From positions 1-47,575 of the forward strand of contig NZ_JAVFVT010000052.1 in NCBI RefSeq assembly GCF_030929555.1: 47,575 nucleotides of DNA. The letters are read 5' to 3'. The notes below the pieces were generated by a model. It was not told the origin of the DNA. It did not search any database and worked only from the letters and a program-made list of their open reading frames with translations. A program made the position numbers and the translations under genes. Positions within the stretch are counted from its first letter, which is position 1. Each line of letters starts with the position of its first letter. This document shows, in pieces, positions 1 to 8,265 of this stretch. The stretch is from Paenibacillus sp. LHD-117. Its GTDB lineage: Bacteria > Bacillota > Bacilli > Paenibacillales > Paenibacillaceae.

Positions 1-74
1 GGAAGCGTTCCCGACCTCCTTGGCCTCTTGAATAATCTGGTTCTTCATTTCCACTGAAAATCGTCTGCGTTGCA
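1..74 (-). CDS. IS3-type transposase OrfA, N-terminal fragment
   Basis: Only the first 24 or so codons lie inside the window; the gene runs off the left edge. The peptide begins MQRRRFSVEMKNQIIQEA and continues through KEVGNAS, which resembles the helix-turn-helix start of IS3-family OrfA proteins (basic RRRFS, then an EAxExGNAS helix). A strong ribosome binding site, GGAGGGG, sits 7 nt before the ATG at 74. The gene faces the same way as the truncated RHS gene just upstream of it, and the spacer between them must hold one end of the element. Family assignment rests on a short peptide, so the exact IS group cannot be given. Confidence 0.65.
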
Positions 75-102
75 TTAAAAAATCCCCTCCATCGCTTCTG
101 CT

Positions 103-129
103 TCTAGCTTACACCGTTAAGTGTGCTAG
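103..129. repeat. Probable IS end region with short inverted repeat
   Basis: Between the transposase start and the RHS coding sequence lies an imperfect inverted repeat. CTAGC (104-108) and ACAC (111-114) are mirrored by GTGT (121-124) and GCTAG (125-129) around CGTTAA. The RHS reading frame meets a stop codon inside it. The true junction between element and target must lie about here, but the other end of the element is outside the window, so neither the terminal repeat nor a target duplication can be confirmed. Confidence 0.4.
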
Positions 130-1042
130 ACTCAAATCCGATTAAGGGGCTTAATAGCGAATTGTATTGTCGAGTTAAAGCAAACGATAGTCCTCCTCTG
201 CCTGGGAGTGTCATATCCGTTTGATATAGCGACAGATCACCAGATAAACTAGAAATACTCTCCTGATCCATATTGATCGAATAAGGTGCCTGACTAATCG
301 TCGATTTGTTAAATACCGGCGCTTCCTCTTGGCCACCGGGTCCGGACATTGCCATCATAGACAAGGGCTCTTCAAGGACAGTCTCGCCTTCTGCCGAAAG
401 CTCATCCTCTGTCTGCTCATTATCTTCTTCTATTGGTTCTTCAGAGTTCTGACTAGATTCTTCTAACTGATCTTCTTCTAATAAGTTGGTGTCTTCCTCG
501 CTTGTTGATAAATCTTCAGTTCCTTGAGAATGGTCGTACTGAATTTCTTGTTCTATCGATTCCTCAGTTACATCCGCTGTAACTGACGTTTCCGGCAAGT
601 CCGACTCTGTAGCATCTTGGTCATCATTGTTATTTTCATTCATAACTTGCGGATCATACACTTGGCCTGTCACAGTTGAATCAGCATCGGTAAGCACTAA
701 ATCCAGTGGCAGACTAGCATTGCTCACCTCGCTCTGGGCGTTAGTAGACAAATTGATTTCGTCTGGAAAGAGCTGAAGTCTTGCCGCAGCATAATCAATT
801 CCGTCAAGCTCAACTTTCATAAGTGCGGCATAAATTTGGTTGACAGAATAGCCTGCTGCAAGTTCTGAATCAACAAAATTTTGTGTGACGGAAAAACGAT
901 CCAACAGTCTCTCCATTTTTTCGACCTCTTGCGAATTGCTGTCTGCAAAGCTGCGTGATATATCGAAACCATTAAATAGACTCACCATTAACGCAATGCT
1001 AAGCGCGACAGATAAAATTCGCATCTTCCAATTATAAGACAA
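104..1042 (-). pseudogene. RHS/YD-repeat (WapA-like) secreted protein, truncated by IS
   Basis: This is the N-terminal part of a large RHS-type wall-associated protein. A TTG start at 1042 is chosen because GGGGAGAGG lies 6 nt upstream; the ATG at 1024 is too far away. A signal peptide covers residues 1-34, followed by a helical segment, then a very acidic Asp/Glu-rich stretch at about 130-230. Near residue 278 comes a TLPGRGGLSFALTRQYNS segment, typical of the point where RHS/YD cores begin. The frame then stops within 20 residues, beside an IS3-type transposase start, so the YD core and toxin tip are missing or displaced. It follows the RCC1 gene by 32 nt on the same strand and is probably co-transcribed. 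RHS proteins of this type carry variable C-terminal toxins; nothing of that survives here. Confidence 0.75.
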
Positions 1043-1074
1043 TGTATTCCTCTCCCCTGTAATAAAGTATTAAG

Positions 1075-3396
1075 CTACTCCTCTTCCTTCACAATTGCTA
1101 TAAGATTTCCATTATCGTCATAGATATAGTTGTATCTCTCGTCATCCACTAACATATATTGGATTCTATTGGCATCATCATATTCATAGACTGCAACGCT
1201 GTTTAGTCTCACAGTTTGTGGGGTCCATTTGCTGATATTACCAATCCCCAACTTTCCTCCTACATTGTTTCCCCACGTCCAGACAGTACCATCATTCTTG
1301 AGCGCTAAACCATGGGTATTTCCGGTGGCTATTTGTTCTATACCTGATAGATTTACTACTTGAACCGGTGTAATTCTAGCCGCTGTGTAGGTCCCGTCTC
1401 CCAATTGTCCACTATCATTGTAGCCCCACGACCATACGGTACCATCTTCTTTGAGTGCATATGAGTGATGTAATCCGGCAGCGACACTAGTAATGTTTTC
1501 AATATTTAATACCTGCACAGGAGTTAATCGTCTTGTTGATGTTCCATCACCAAGTTTACCTAAGACATTGCTCCCCCAAGCCCAAGCCGTTCCATCGCTC
1601 TTTACGGCTAGAGAATGCGTACCCCCGGCACTAATGCTAACAACATTGCTAATACTGACTTGCACGGGAACATTCGTATTGGATTGAGATCCATTTCCGA
1701 GTTGCCCTTCGTTATTCCATCCCCAGGACCAAACGGTTCCATCTTGTTTTAAAGCAAGTGTGTGGTGATCACCAGCAGCTATTGCAACAATTTGATTTAA
1801 ACCAGGAATTTGCAGCGGAGTTAATTGATCTGCGGAAGATTGATTGCCTACTTGCCCATAGTCATTTTTCCCCCACGCGAAAACCTCTCCCGTTTGTTTT
1901 AACGCTACCGAATGATTTTGACCCCCAGATATCTGCAAAATACCGGACAAAGATGTTAATTGAATGGGCGGGTATTTATTCACAGTTGTTCCATCACCCA
2001 ATCTACCATTTAAATTGGCGCCCCACGCCCAAACGCTTCCAGAAGAGCTAACTGCCAAGCTATGTTCTCCTGCAGCAGCAACGGTTGCAATTGATGGCAA
2101 ATTCCCAATTTTAACAGGCAACTCTTTCATAAAAGAAGTACCATCGCCTATTTTTCCGTAGTTATTGCTCCCCCAACCCCAAACCGAGCCATCGTCTTGT
2201 ACTATAAAAGAATGTTCTGCACTTTCAGCAAGATGTGAGGCATTCGTTATAGATACAACTTGTCTAGCTGTAGGACTCCCTTTCCCAAACTCTTTTATTC
2301 CAAGTTGACCGAAATTGTTATTGCCCCATAGTGCCAGTGTTCCGTCTTGTTTTTGCATGACAGAGAAGTCTGATCCGGCAGCAATTCTTTTTCCATTTGT
2401 TAATCCATTAATTTGAGTTGGAATTTTGTTTGTTACATTCGTGCCATTGCCTAGTTGACCTTGCGAGTTATTCCCCCAAGACCATACAGAGCCGTCTGCC
2501 TTTATTGCTAGAGTATGGTTTTTTCCCGCAGCAATCGCACTAATATCCGCTATATTAATGGCAACAGGACTTAATCGGTTAGTAAAGGAATTATCACCTA
2601 GCTGCCCGGTTGCGTTATTTCCCCAAGCATACATAGATCCATTTTGAAGCAACGCCAAAGAATGATTTGTTCCTGCCGAGATGCTCTTAACCGATTGAAT
2701 TGCCGTTATTTGAACTGGGGACAGCCGGGTAGAAGTCGATCCATCACCTAATTGACCGTTTGCGTTTAATCCCCATGCCCAAACGACGCCATTAGAATCA
2801 AGCGCTAAAGAATAACCGTTTCCTGCTGCAATAGCTACAATACTGCTGCTCAAACTCGCTTGTATCGGTTGGGAACTACTTGTAGTTGTTCCATTTCCCA
2901 ATTGGCCATTAGTGTTCCCCCCCCATGACCAGACCGTACCGTCTTCTTTTAAAGCTAATGAATGATTAAAGCCTGCGGAAACGGAAACGATGTCCTGAAG
3001 GCCGCTTAGCATGACTGGAGCATTTCTTTGTGTAGATGTCCCATCTCCTAATTGGTTCACAGAGTTACTTCCCCATGCCCAAATACGTTCATCTTGATCG
3101 ATTGCTAGAGAATGGTTAGCTCCAGCTGAAATACTGGTGATGTCCGATAGATTAGGAATTTGTGCGGGTGTCGCATTATCCATGACTGAGTTATTTCCCA
3201 ATTGCCCGTTTGCATTTTTCCCCCAAGACCACACTTTCCCATTGGCCTTAAGGACGAGAACATGTGAGTCTCCTGCCGATAAACTCGAAGTTACAAAAGA
3301 ATTTGCTTCTACGTGAACACTTAGACCCAAAATGCAGCATATCAGTACAATAGTTAACAAAAAAATTCGATCATTTCTGATAAACAAACCTTTCAT
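1075..3396 (-). CDS. Secreted RCC1-repeat beta-propeller protein with YD-repeat tail
   Basis: The frame can open at a TTG at 3423, but the ATG at 3396 (MKGLFIRNDR) is preferred because GAGGG precedes it by 8 nt and a signal peptide follows at once (hydrophobic IFLLTIVLICCILGL, then VEA). The mature protein is built from 14 RCC1-type repeats of about 50 residues. Each carries the signature WSWGxNxxGQLGxGT and an alternating SxSAGxxHSLAL strand, enough for two seven-bladed propellers. The last 40 residues change character to YEYDDANRIQY and YIYDDNGNLIAI, which are YD (RHS) repeats. The RHS gene follows 32 nt downstream. RCC1 folds usually mediate protein binding; an extracellular partner, perhaps the RHS protein, is an inference. 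No catalytic residues are recognisable. Confidence 0.85.
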   Translation of the reverse strand: MKGLFIRNDRIFLLTIVLICCILGLSVHVEANSFVTSSLSAGDSHVLVLKANGKVWSWGKNANGQLGNNSVMDNATPAQIPNLSDITSISAGANHSLAIDQDERIWAWGSNSVNQLGDGTSTQRNAPVMLSGLQDIVSVSAGFNHSLALKEDGTVWSWGGNTNGQLGNGTTTSSSQPIQASLSSSIVAIAAGNGYSLALDSNGVVWAWGLNANGQLGDGSTSTRLSPVQITAIQSVKSISAGTNHSLALLQNGSMYAWGNNATGQLGDNSFTNRLSPVAINIADISAIAAGKNHTLAIKADGSVWSWGNNSQGQLGNGTNVTNKIPTQINGLTNGKRIAAGSDFSVMQKQDGTLALWGNNNFGQLGIKEFGKGSPTARQVVSITNASHLAESAEHSFIVQDDGSVWGWGSNNYGKIGDGTSFMKELPVKIGNLPSIATVAAAGEHSLAVSSSGSVWAWGANLNGRLGDGTTVNKYPPIQLTSLSGILQISGGQNHSVALKQTGEVFAWGKNDYGQVGNQSSADQLTPLQIPGLNQIVAIAAGDHHTLALKQDGTVWSWGWNNEGQLGNGSQSNTNVPVQVSISNVVSISAGGTHSLAVKSDGTAWAWGSNVLGKLGDGTSTRRLTPVQVLNIENITSVAAGLHHSYALKEDGTVWSWGYNDSGQLGDGTYTAARITPVQVVNLSGIEQIATGNTHGLALKNDGTVWTWGNNVGGKLGIGNISKWTPQTVRLNSVAVYEYDDANRIQYMLVDDERYNYIYDDNGNLIAIVKEEE

Positions 3397-3423
3397 TCGA
3401 TATCCCTCTTTCTTTGTCATCAA

Positions 3424-3944
3424 TTAGTGCAATCAAAACGTAAATCAACCTCTAACGACATCACCCCTCAAACTTCATTTTATGTATAATAATTACAAAA
3501 TAAATTCTAGCATAAAAGTCAATTTTCTGGATATAGCGACAAATGATAGATTTTGTCATTTCGTGACAAATTTATAATAATTGATATAATTATCAAAATT
3601 AGTATTTTGTATGGAAACTCATAGCAGAACTCTCATCACTACGCGTTCTGCCTATGTTGTATGCTGTTAGGCTCAGTTATCGAAATTACAAATATATTCG
3701 CTTTAACTGTGCCAACCAAGGACTCCAATGTCCAAAGTATAGTTTCAAGCCGCGAGCGTGTTTGACGAAACTAGCGGAAGTGAGCATGAGGTCTTCTTGT
3801 ATCACCGTTCGAATGCGCTGACGAACACCTGCTTCTTTCACTCTAGTTAATCCACCATCCGCTTCTATTAATAGACTTCTACACTTCCTCCGGTAACTAT
3901 CCCAACATATAGTACTGATATACCACAATTCATAGGGATGAGAG
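3424..3944. other. AT-rich intergenic region with several dyads
   Basis: About 520 nt with no convincing gene lie between the divergent RCC1 and collagen-like genes. Three dyads are visible. TTTGTCA/TGACAAA occupies 3552-3570 with a 5-nt loop. TTGATA/TATCAA occupies about 3581-3596. ATAGCAGAAC (3621-3630) pairs with GTTCTGCCTAT (3645-3655), one base bulged. The leftward side, towards the RCC1 gene, has a TGCTAGAAT extended -10-like sequence near 3505-3513 on the minus strand. The rightward side has TATAGT and TATACC hexamers within 50 nt of the collagen gene start but no good -35. An 88-codon minus-strand frame at 3686-3952 starts with TTG and lacks a ribosome binding site. Confidence 0.5.
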
Positions 3945-3953
3945 GTGAGCAAT

Positions 3954-6900
3954 ATGCCTGATAACGGTCATTTGAACGTGAACGGACAAGATTTCCTCGT
4001 CTATGACGATACCGGGTTGCAAGAGAAACTAGATACGATCTACGATCCCACTTCCGGTAAGATTAAACCGTCGGCGCTGCCGGATGGCTACGGGGCTACT
4101 GGACCTACGGGACCTGCTGGCATGCAAGGGCCTGTGGGGCCTGCCGGAGCGAAAGGCGCTACAGGAGCAACTGGGGCAATCGGCCCTACGGGCAGCACGG
4201 GAGCGACGGGAGCGCAAGGACCAAAAGGCGACTCCGGGCAACAAGGAGCGGCTGGTGTTGAAGGGCCAAAGGGCGCGACAGGCTCAACTGGTGTGACTGG
4301 TCTGCAAGGCGTAACTGGAGCTACAGGGGCAACTGGGGCAACTGGCCTGCAAGGCGCAACTGGCGCTACAGGGGTAACTGGGGCAACTGGTCTGCAAGGC
4401 GCAACTGGAGCTACAGGGCAACAGGGTCCCGCCGGGCCTGCAGGACAGCCGGGGCAGCAAGGACCCGCAGGTCAATTAGGCCCCCAAGGACCAGTCGGAC
4501 CACAAGGTCCTCAAGGATCGATCGGTCCGCAAGGGCCCCCTGGTCAGAATGCAGGGGCAATCGGTTCAGCATTGTCATACGTCATTGAACTAAGCAGATG
4601 GGGAATAGTTGCCGGAATACCTACCAAACCTTACACGGATGCCAACTATGTACAAGCTGACAAAAACGTACAAGGGATCAATAATGCTCTGCAATGGGCT
4701 GCCACAAACGGCTACAACTATGTACTGATGCCACGAGGGGATTATGCCATCTGTTATCCCCGCACTATTATGATCACCCAGAGCAGTATGACAGTAGACT
4801 TTAATAGCTCCATACTGAAGGTCATCTACGATTCAACGCGCAAGTCTCCGTTCGACACGAGAACCGGAGTGACGGACTATTATAACTTCCCCGGCAAATT
4901 CTCGAACGGACAGGACGGCGTCAGCATCAAATTGCAAAGCGTGACGAACTCCCATGTCAAAAACCTCGTTCTCATCGGATGCAAAGCCGACCGAAGTTTC
5001 ATCGCGACAGCGGAAGCATCGATTGAATGGACCTACGGCATTCAAATCGTTAGAGGATCGTCTTACTGTACCGTTAGCAACAGCAAAATAAGCAGCTACA
5101 TGGGCGATGGCATTTCACTAGATAGCACAGGCTATTACGACTATGCGGAATTTGGACTCGGATTGACCGTCAACGATATCGATCGACAAACCGGGGCGCT
5201 TATTCCAACTAACGGAAAAACGTTAACATCACAATTGTTAACGATCCCAACGACAGGGTATGACAGTTTCCTTGTCGCCGGAGCTGGCTACTCTCGCCAG
5301 ACGGCTATTAACACGAAGGAAGTAGATGTCGCTTATTACGGAGCCGACAACACGTATCTCGGCAACTATAGCAACAAGAAGATCTATACTCCGATTTCAA
5401 TTCCTCCCACTGCCAGGAAGTTTAGGTTTATTTTTAACAATGAGACTTCAACGACCAAAAACATGCAGATGACCTTGAAATTCGGCTTGACTCCACATCA
5501 CAATACAATTGAATATAATGAGGTCTACAATATTCACCGCGGCGGCATTACGCTCGGTGGCAACTATAACACGGTTCAAAACAACATGATTCATGACGGA
5601 ACCGGGGCGCTCGATCGCAAACCTCTCTTCACTGATCCTACACGATATGGAATCAATCAGGAGGACTCGTACGGGGATAATTGCATCATTCGAAACAATG
5701 TATTATATAACTTATATCACGGTATACTCGCAGGCTGTTGGACAATCGAAATACACAACAATCATTTCTACAACCTTGGAGGAATCGGTATAAATCTATA
5801 CACATTACACATGGCAAACATAACCCAAAACTACCTATATCGTTGCCAAACGGGAGTCGGACTCATGACGGCCCATTTACCCAATGCCCATGTGAACATC
5901 GAAAGCAACACGATCATTTATACAAATAAAACCAGCTTCGAGAGCCCTGATTATATTGTTCATTTTCACAAAAACACGCTTATTGACTTGGGCGTATTCG
6001 TCATGTTGGATGATGATAGACACTTGTGCCGGGATAACCATTTTATCTGGACGGAAATGTTTTCAGGCTTACCAACAATTATGGTAAACCGAATCGAGAA
6101 TTGTACCTTCGAAAGCAGCATAACGCAGCGAGAAATGTATTTCAGAACTTATTTCGTTCAGGGAACCGTTATGGTGAACATGAATTTACGATTAGAAACT
6201 AGACACCAAAAAACAAAAGCCGAAACCGTAGAGTTCCATGATTGCCGGTTTAATAAATGTTTGCTAAATAATCATGTCAGCGTTTCTTTAGGCCGAACAG
6301 TCTTAGTGAATAAGAGCGCTCTGACGGACACGATTATTAAAATAGGTGGTATTAACAACCCTGATTATTCACCTGTTACCCAATTAATAAATTGCAATCT
6401 TGACGTGACGTCCATTACCTATCTTTTTATAAGCGAGTTTAATACAGGTTACGGTTGGATTGAGGTTGAAAACAGCCGTATAGAAATCGCCAACAGCGGG
6501 TTCGCTTATTTACTAACCAACATTTTTAATGTTATATCAGATACCGTCAGCTTGTTTATAAAAGAATCGAGAATTAGCTATACGGGAGCTGGACGATTAT
6601 CCCTCCAGTATTACAATAATGCTAACAAAAAAGCAGTCAAATTATTTGGGAACATTAGAAATACGTACTTTGGAATCGCTTTGCCGGGAGAGGAAGCGGA
6701 TATCTATATCGACTATGATCCAAAATTCGAAGGGTATGCACCTCCTAATTCCGGAATATGGTTCAAAGGGGATACCTTCAGCCATGCAAATCCAGTAAGC
6801 GGGGGATATATTGGGTGGGTGTGTATCATTCCGGGAATTGCGAATGCAACCGCATGGTCAGCATCAACGGTAAAAGCAAAGGGTGACAGGATCTCTGCAG

Positions 6901-7055
6901 GAGGAAAGGTATTTGAGACGATCGGCGCAGGTACTACTGGAGGAACAACGCCTACTTGGCCAACCGTGTCACCCCTCCAAGTAAACGATGGTACAGTCAT
7001 TTGGCAGGAAATCGGTTCATTGCCCGTCTTTAAGCCATATGGATCAATTATGTAA
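3954..7055 (+). CDS. Collagen-like protein fused to parallel beta-helix domain
   Basis: The protein has 1033 residues from the ATG at 3954; the GTG three codons earlier would sit on the ribosome binding site GAGGTGAG. Residues 1-46 form a short unique head without a signal peptide. Residues 47 to about 199 are roughly 50 uninterrupted Gly-X-Y triplets rich in GAT, GPA and GPQ, able to form a collagen triple helix. Residues about 210-950 read as a right-handed parallel beta-helix: it opens with a YVQADKNVQGINNALQWA start typical of pectate-lyase-like folds and continues with many N-H-N ladder strands such as NTIEYNEVYNIHRGGI. The end (about 975-1033) is a small WSASTVKAKGDRI...GGTTPTWP...DGTVIWQEIG module, like those on phage tail and carbohydrate-binding proteins. 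Such chimeras suggest a fibre with a sugar-binding or cutting head on spores, cells or phage-like particles. Location and substrate are unknown. Confidence 0.85.
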   Translation: MPDNGHLNVNGQDFLVYDDTGLQEKLDTIYDPTSGKIKPSALPDGYGATGPTGPAGMQGPVGPAGAKGATGATGAIGPTGSTGATGAQGPKGDSGQQGAAGVEGPKGATGSTGVTGLQGVTGATGATGATGLQGATGATGVTGATGLQGATGATGQQGPAGPAGQPGQQGPAGQLGPQGPVGPQGPQGSIGPQGPPGQNAGAIGSALSYVIELSRWGIVAGIPTKPYTDANYVQADKNVQGINNALQWAATNGYNYVLMPRGDYAICYPRTIMITQSSMTVDFNSSILKVIYDSTRKSPFDTRTGVTDYYNFPGKFSNGQDGVSIKLQSVTNSHVKNLVLIGCKADRSFIATAEASIEWTYGIQIVRGSSYCTVSNSKISSYMGDGISLDSTGYYDYAEFGLGLTVNDIDRQTGALIPTNGKTLTSQLLTIPTTGYDSFLVAGAGYSRQTAINTKEVDVAYYGADNTYLGNYSNKKIYTPISIPPTARKFRFIFNNETSTTKNMQMTLKFGLTPHHNTIEYNEVYNIHRGGITLGGNYNTVQNNMIHDGTGALDRKPLFTDPTRYGINQEDSYGDNCIIRNNVLYNLYHGILAGCWTIEIHNNHFYNLGGIGINLYTLHMANITQNYLYRCQTGVGLMTAHLPNAHVNIESNTIIYTNKTSFESPDYIVHFHKNTLIDLGVFVMLDDDRHLCRDNHFIWTEMFSGLPTIMVNRIENCTFESSITQREMYFRTYFVQGTVMVNMNLRLETRHQKTKAETVEFHDCRFNKCLLNNHVSVSLGRTVLVNKSALTDTIIKIGGINNPDYSPVTQLINCNLDVTSITYLFISEFNTGYGWIEVENSRIEIANSGFAYLLTNIFNVISDTVSLFIKESRISYTGAGRLSLQYYNNANKKAVKLFGNIRNTYFGIALPGEEADIYIDYDPKFEGYAPPNSGIWFKGDTFSHANPVSGGYIGWVCIIPGIANATAWSASTVKAKGDRISAGGKVFETIGAGTTGGTTPTWPTVSPLQVNDGTVIWQEIGSLPVFKPYGSIM
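4301..4425 (+). repeat. 45-bp tandem repeat in collagen-like coding region
   Basis: A 45-bp unit beginning CTGCAAGGCG occurs at 4301-4345 and 4346-4390, with a partial third copy from 4391. Copies differ by a few substitutions. Each unit adds five Gly-X-Y triplets, so copy-number changes keep the reading frame. This is a likely site of length variation between strains. Confidence 0.8.
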
Positions 7056-7332
7056 TTTGAGATTCAATAGAAGGCAGTCTGGAAAAACGGAAGGCAAGTT
7101 AAAGAAGGCAGATCAACTAAATTCGAGGGCAGGCACAACGGGATCACAGTGCGGGCAAAAATACAGCTCCAACACTGCTGTATGTAATAATGATACAGTA
7201 GTCAAATTGCCGGAATCGGGCGGTGTAGATGAAATTTTGATTGTACTTTCCTATACGGGATAGTTAGTCTTATTATTAATATTTGTGATTTTGGGATCTG
7301 CCTCATAAAGCAGATCCCTGTCCTAATCCAAT
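7056..7332. other. Intergenic region between convergent genes, with terminator-like hairpin
   Basis: The collagen-like gene ends at 7055 and the GT14-type gene ends at 7333, facing it. The first 200 nt keep one frame open (7034 to 7263, ending ESGGVDEILIVLSYTG), which looks faintly protein-like but has no ribosome binding site and is offset from the collagen frame. It may be a decayed C-terminal module. The remainder carries a hairpin, annotated separately. Confidence 0.4.
7293..7318. terminator. Hairpin between convergent genes
   Basis: GGGATCTGC (7293-7301) and GCAGATCCC (7310-7318) form a perfect 9-bp stem with an 8-nt loop, placed between two convergent genes. There is only a short T-run on the plus-strand side and an A-rich flank on the other, so it is a plausible but weak bidirectional terminator. 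Confidence 0.5.
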
Positions 7333-8247
7333 TTATCTTCGATAACTCGTAGACACTTCCCGGCTGTTTGTCATCCTATTAATCCATTGGATTATATCTT
7401 CTGAACCATCATTAAATTTCCTCGCAAAACAGTGGTAAGATATGCCGTAAGCCGTTTCTGAAAATTCCTTTTCCAACTCTGCCATATGAATTGAACTTAT
7501 TAGGGATGGAAAAGGTGGTTCTCCTATCCTCCAATCCGTATATGTGAGACAACCCTTGATCGTGTGACTGTAAGGCGAATTCATTAAAATGATATGGAAA
7601 AACATCTCATCCGGAATATACGTATGCTTAAAAAACTTCGTGAATTGTGTATTCTCCCCCAAAAATTTCAATAGGTATTGAATAAATTCATAATGAAATG
7701 CCCACCATTGACCACCTGCATATAATTTATAATCCAAGAAAGGGAGAGGAAGACTTCTATTTTTTATAGTTTTCTTATAAAAGTAATTGCAAAGCTTTAT
7801 CCACCACGATTTTATACGACTTTTTGTACGTTCCCCGCCTTCAATATAATAAGTTCGGATACGTTCCAACGGTTTATTAAATTGGGGCATCTCCGCTGCA
7901 TTCAAAAAATTAGATCCATTATTTTCTTTTAAATGTCTTATTAATTGGTCTCTCGTTTTAATCGGATAATCAGCACCGCTCAATAATATATAATAGTCAT
8001 AATGTCCTTTCTCATTAGCCTCTTTGAGAAGTTCTATCTGAGCCTTTATCATGCTGAATCCACCCCAATGGACACACAATCGTTTTTCAATAATACTTAC
8101 ATTAGGCCGCCTAAATCTAAGTCCATCCAATTGAGCGCGTTTATCTACATGAATGAAAATATCATCATCCACATGGATTAAACTGGAAACCAGCCTTTCA
8201 AGATGATGAAATTGATTGTGGGCCAATATCAAATAAGCGATTTTCAT
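7333..8247 (-). CDS. GT14-type (core-2/I-branching) glycosyltransferase
   Basis: 304 residues, starting MKIAYLILAHNQFHHLERLVSSL with GAGGGG 7 nt before the ATG. The N-terminal AHN segment, DDIFIHVDKRAQ, a central CVHWGGFSMIKAQIELLKEA block, YILLSGADYPIK, and late GGQWWAFHYEFIQYLLKF and IPDEMFFHIILMNSPY blocks match the Branch family (core-2/I-branching beta-1,6-N-acetylglucosaminyltransferase-like, GT14). In bacteria these proteins sit in capsule and EPS clusters and probably add a side-chain sugar in the cytoplasm. It is the last gene of the EPS locus, 18 nt after the flippase gene. The donor and linkage cannot be read from sequence. Confidence 0.8.
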   Translation of the reverse strand: MKIAYLILAHNQFHHLERLVSSLIHVDDDIFIHVDKRAQLDGLRFRRPNVSIIEKRLCVHWGGFSMIKAQIELLKEANEKGHYDYYILLSGADYPIKTRDQLIRHLKENNGSNFLNAAEMPQFNKPLERIRTYYIEGGERTKSRIKSWWIKLCNYFYKKTIKNRSLPLPFLDYKLYAGGQWWAFHYEFIQYLLKFLGENTQFTKFFKHTYIPDEMFFHIILMNSPYSHTIKGCLTYTDWRIGEPPFPSLISSIHMAELEKEFSETAYGISYHCFARKFNDGSEDIIQWINRMTNSREVSTSYRR

Positions 8248-8265
8248 TGTTATCCCCTCTTCAAC

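Noticed and set aside
455..475. EF-hand-like loop DANGDGTVDWQD (residue numbers of the GH101 protein) considered as an extra dockerin repeat
   Set aside because: It lies within the GH101 catalytic region, is single, and matches a strand seen in GH101 proteins rather than a dockerin.
3621..3655. AGAAC/GTTCT pair considered as another SinR-like operator
   Set aside because: The half-sites face the opposite way and are 14 nt apart, unlike the 16-bp GTTCT-N6-AGAAC dyads elsewhere.
3686..3952. 88-codon minus-strand frame with some protein-like segments (SASFVKHARGLKLYFGHWS)
   Set aside because: It starts with TTG, lacks a ribosome binding site, overlaps the start of the collagen-like gene and matches no family I recognise. 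It could be a relic of a mobile element but cannot be supported.
4297..4425. Regular repeats that could resemble a CRISPR array
   Set aside because: The 45-bp units are contiguous, lack unique spacers and encode Gly-X-Y triplets in frame.
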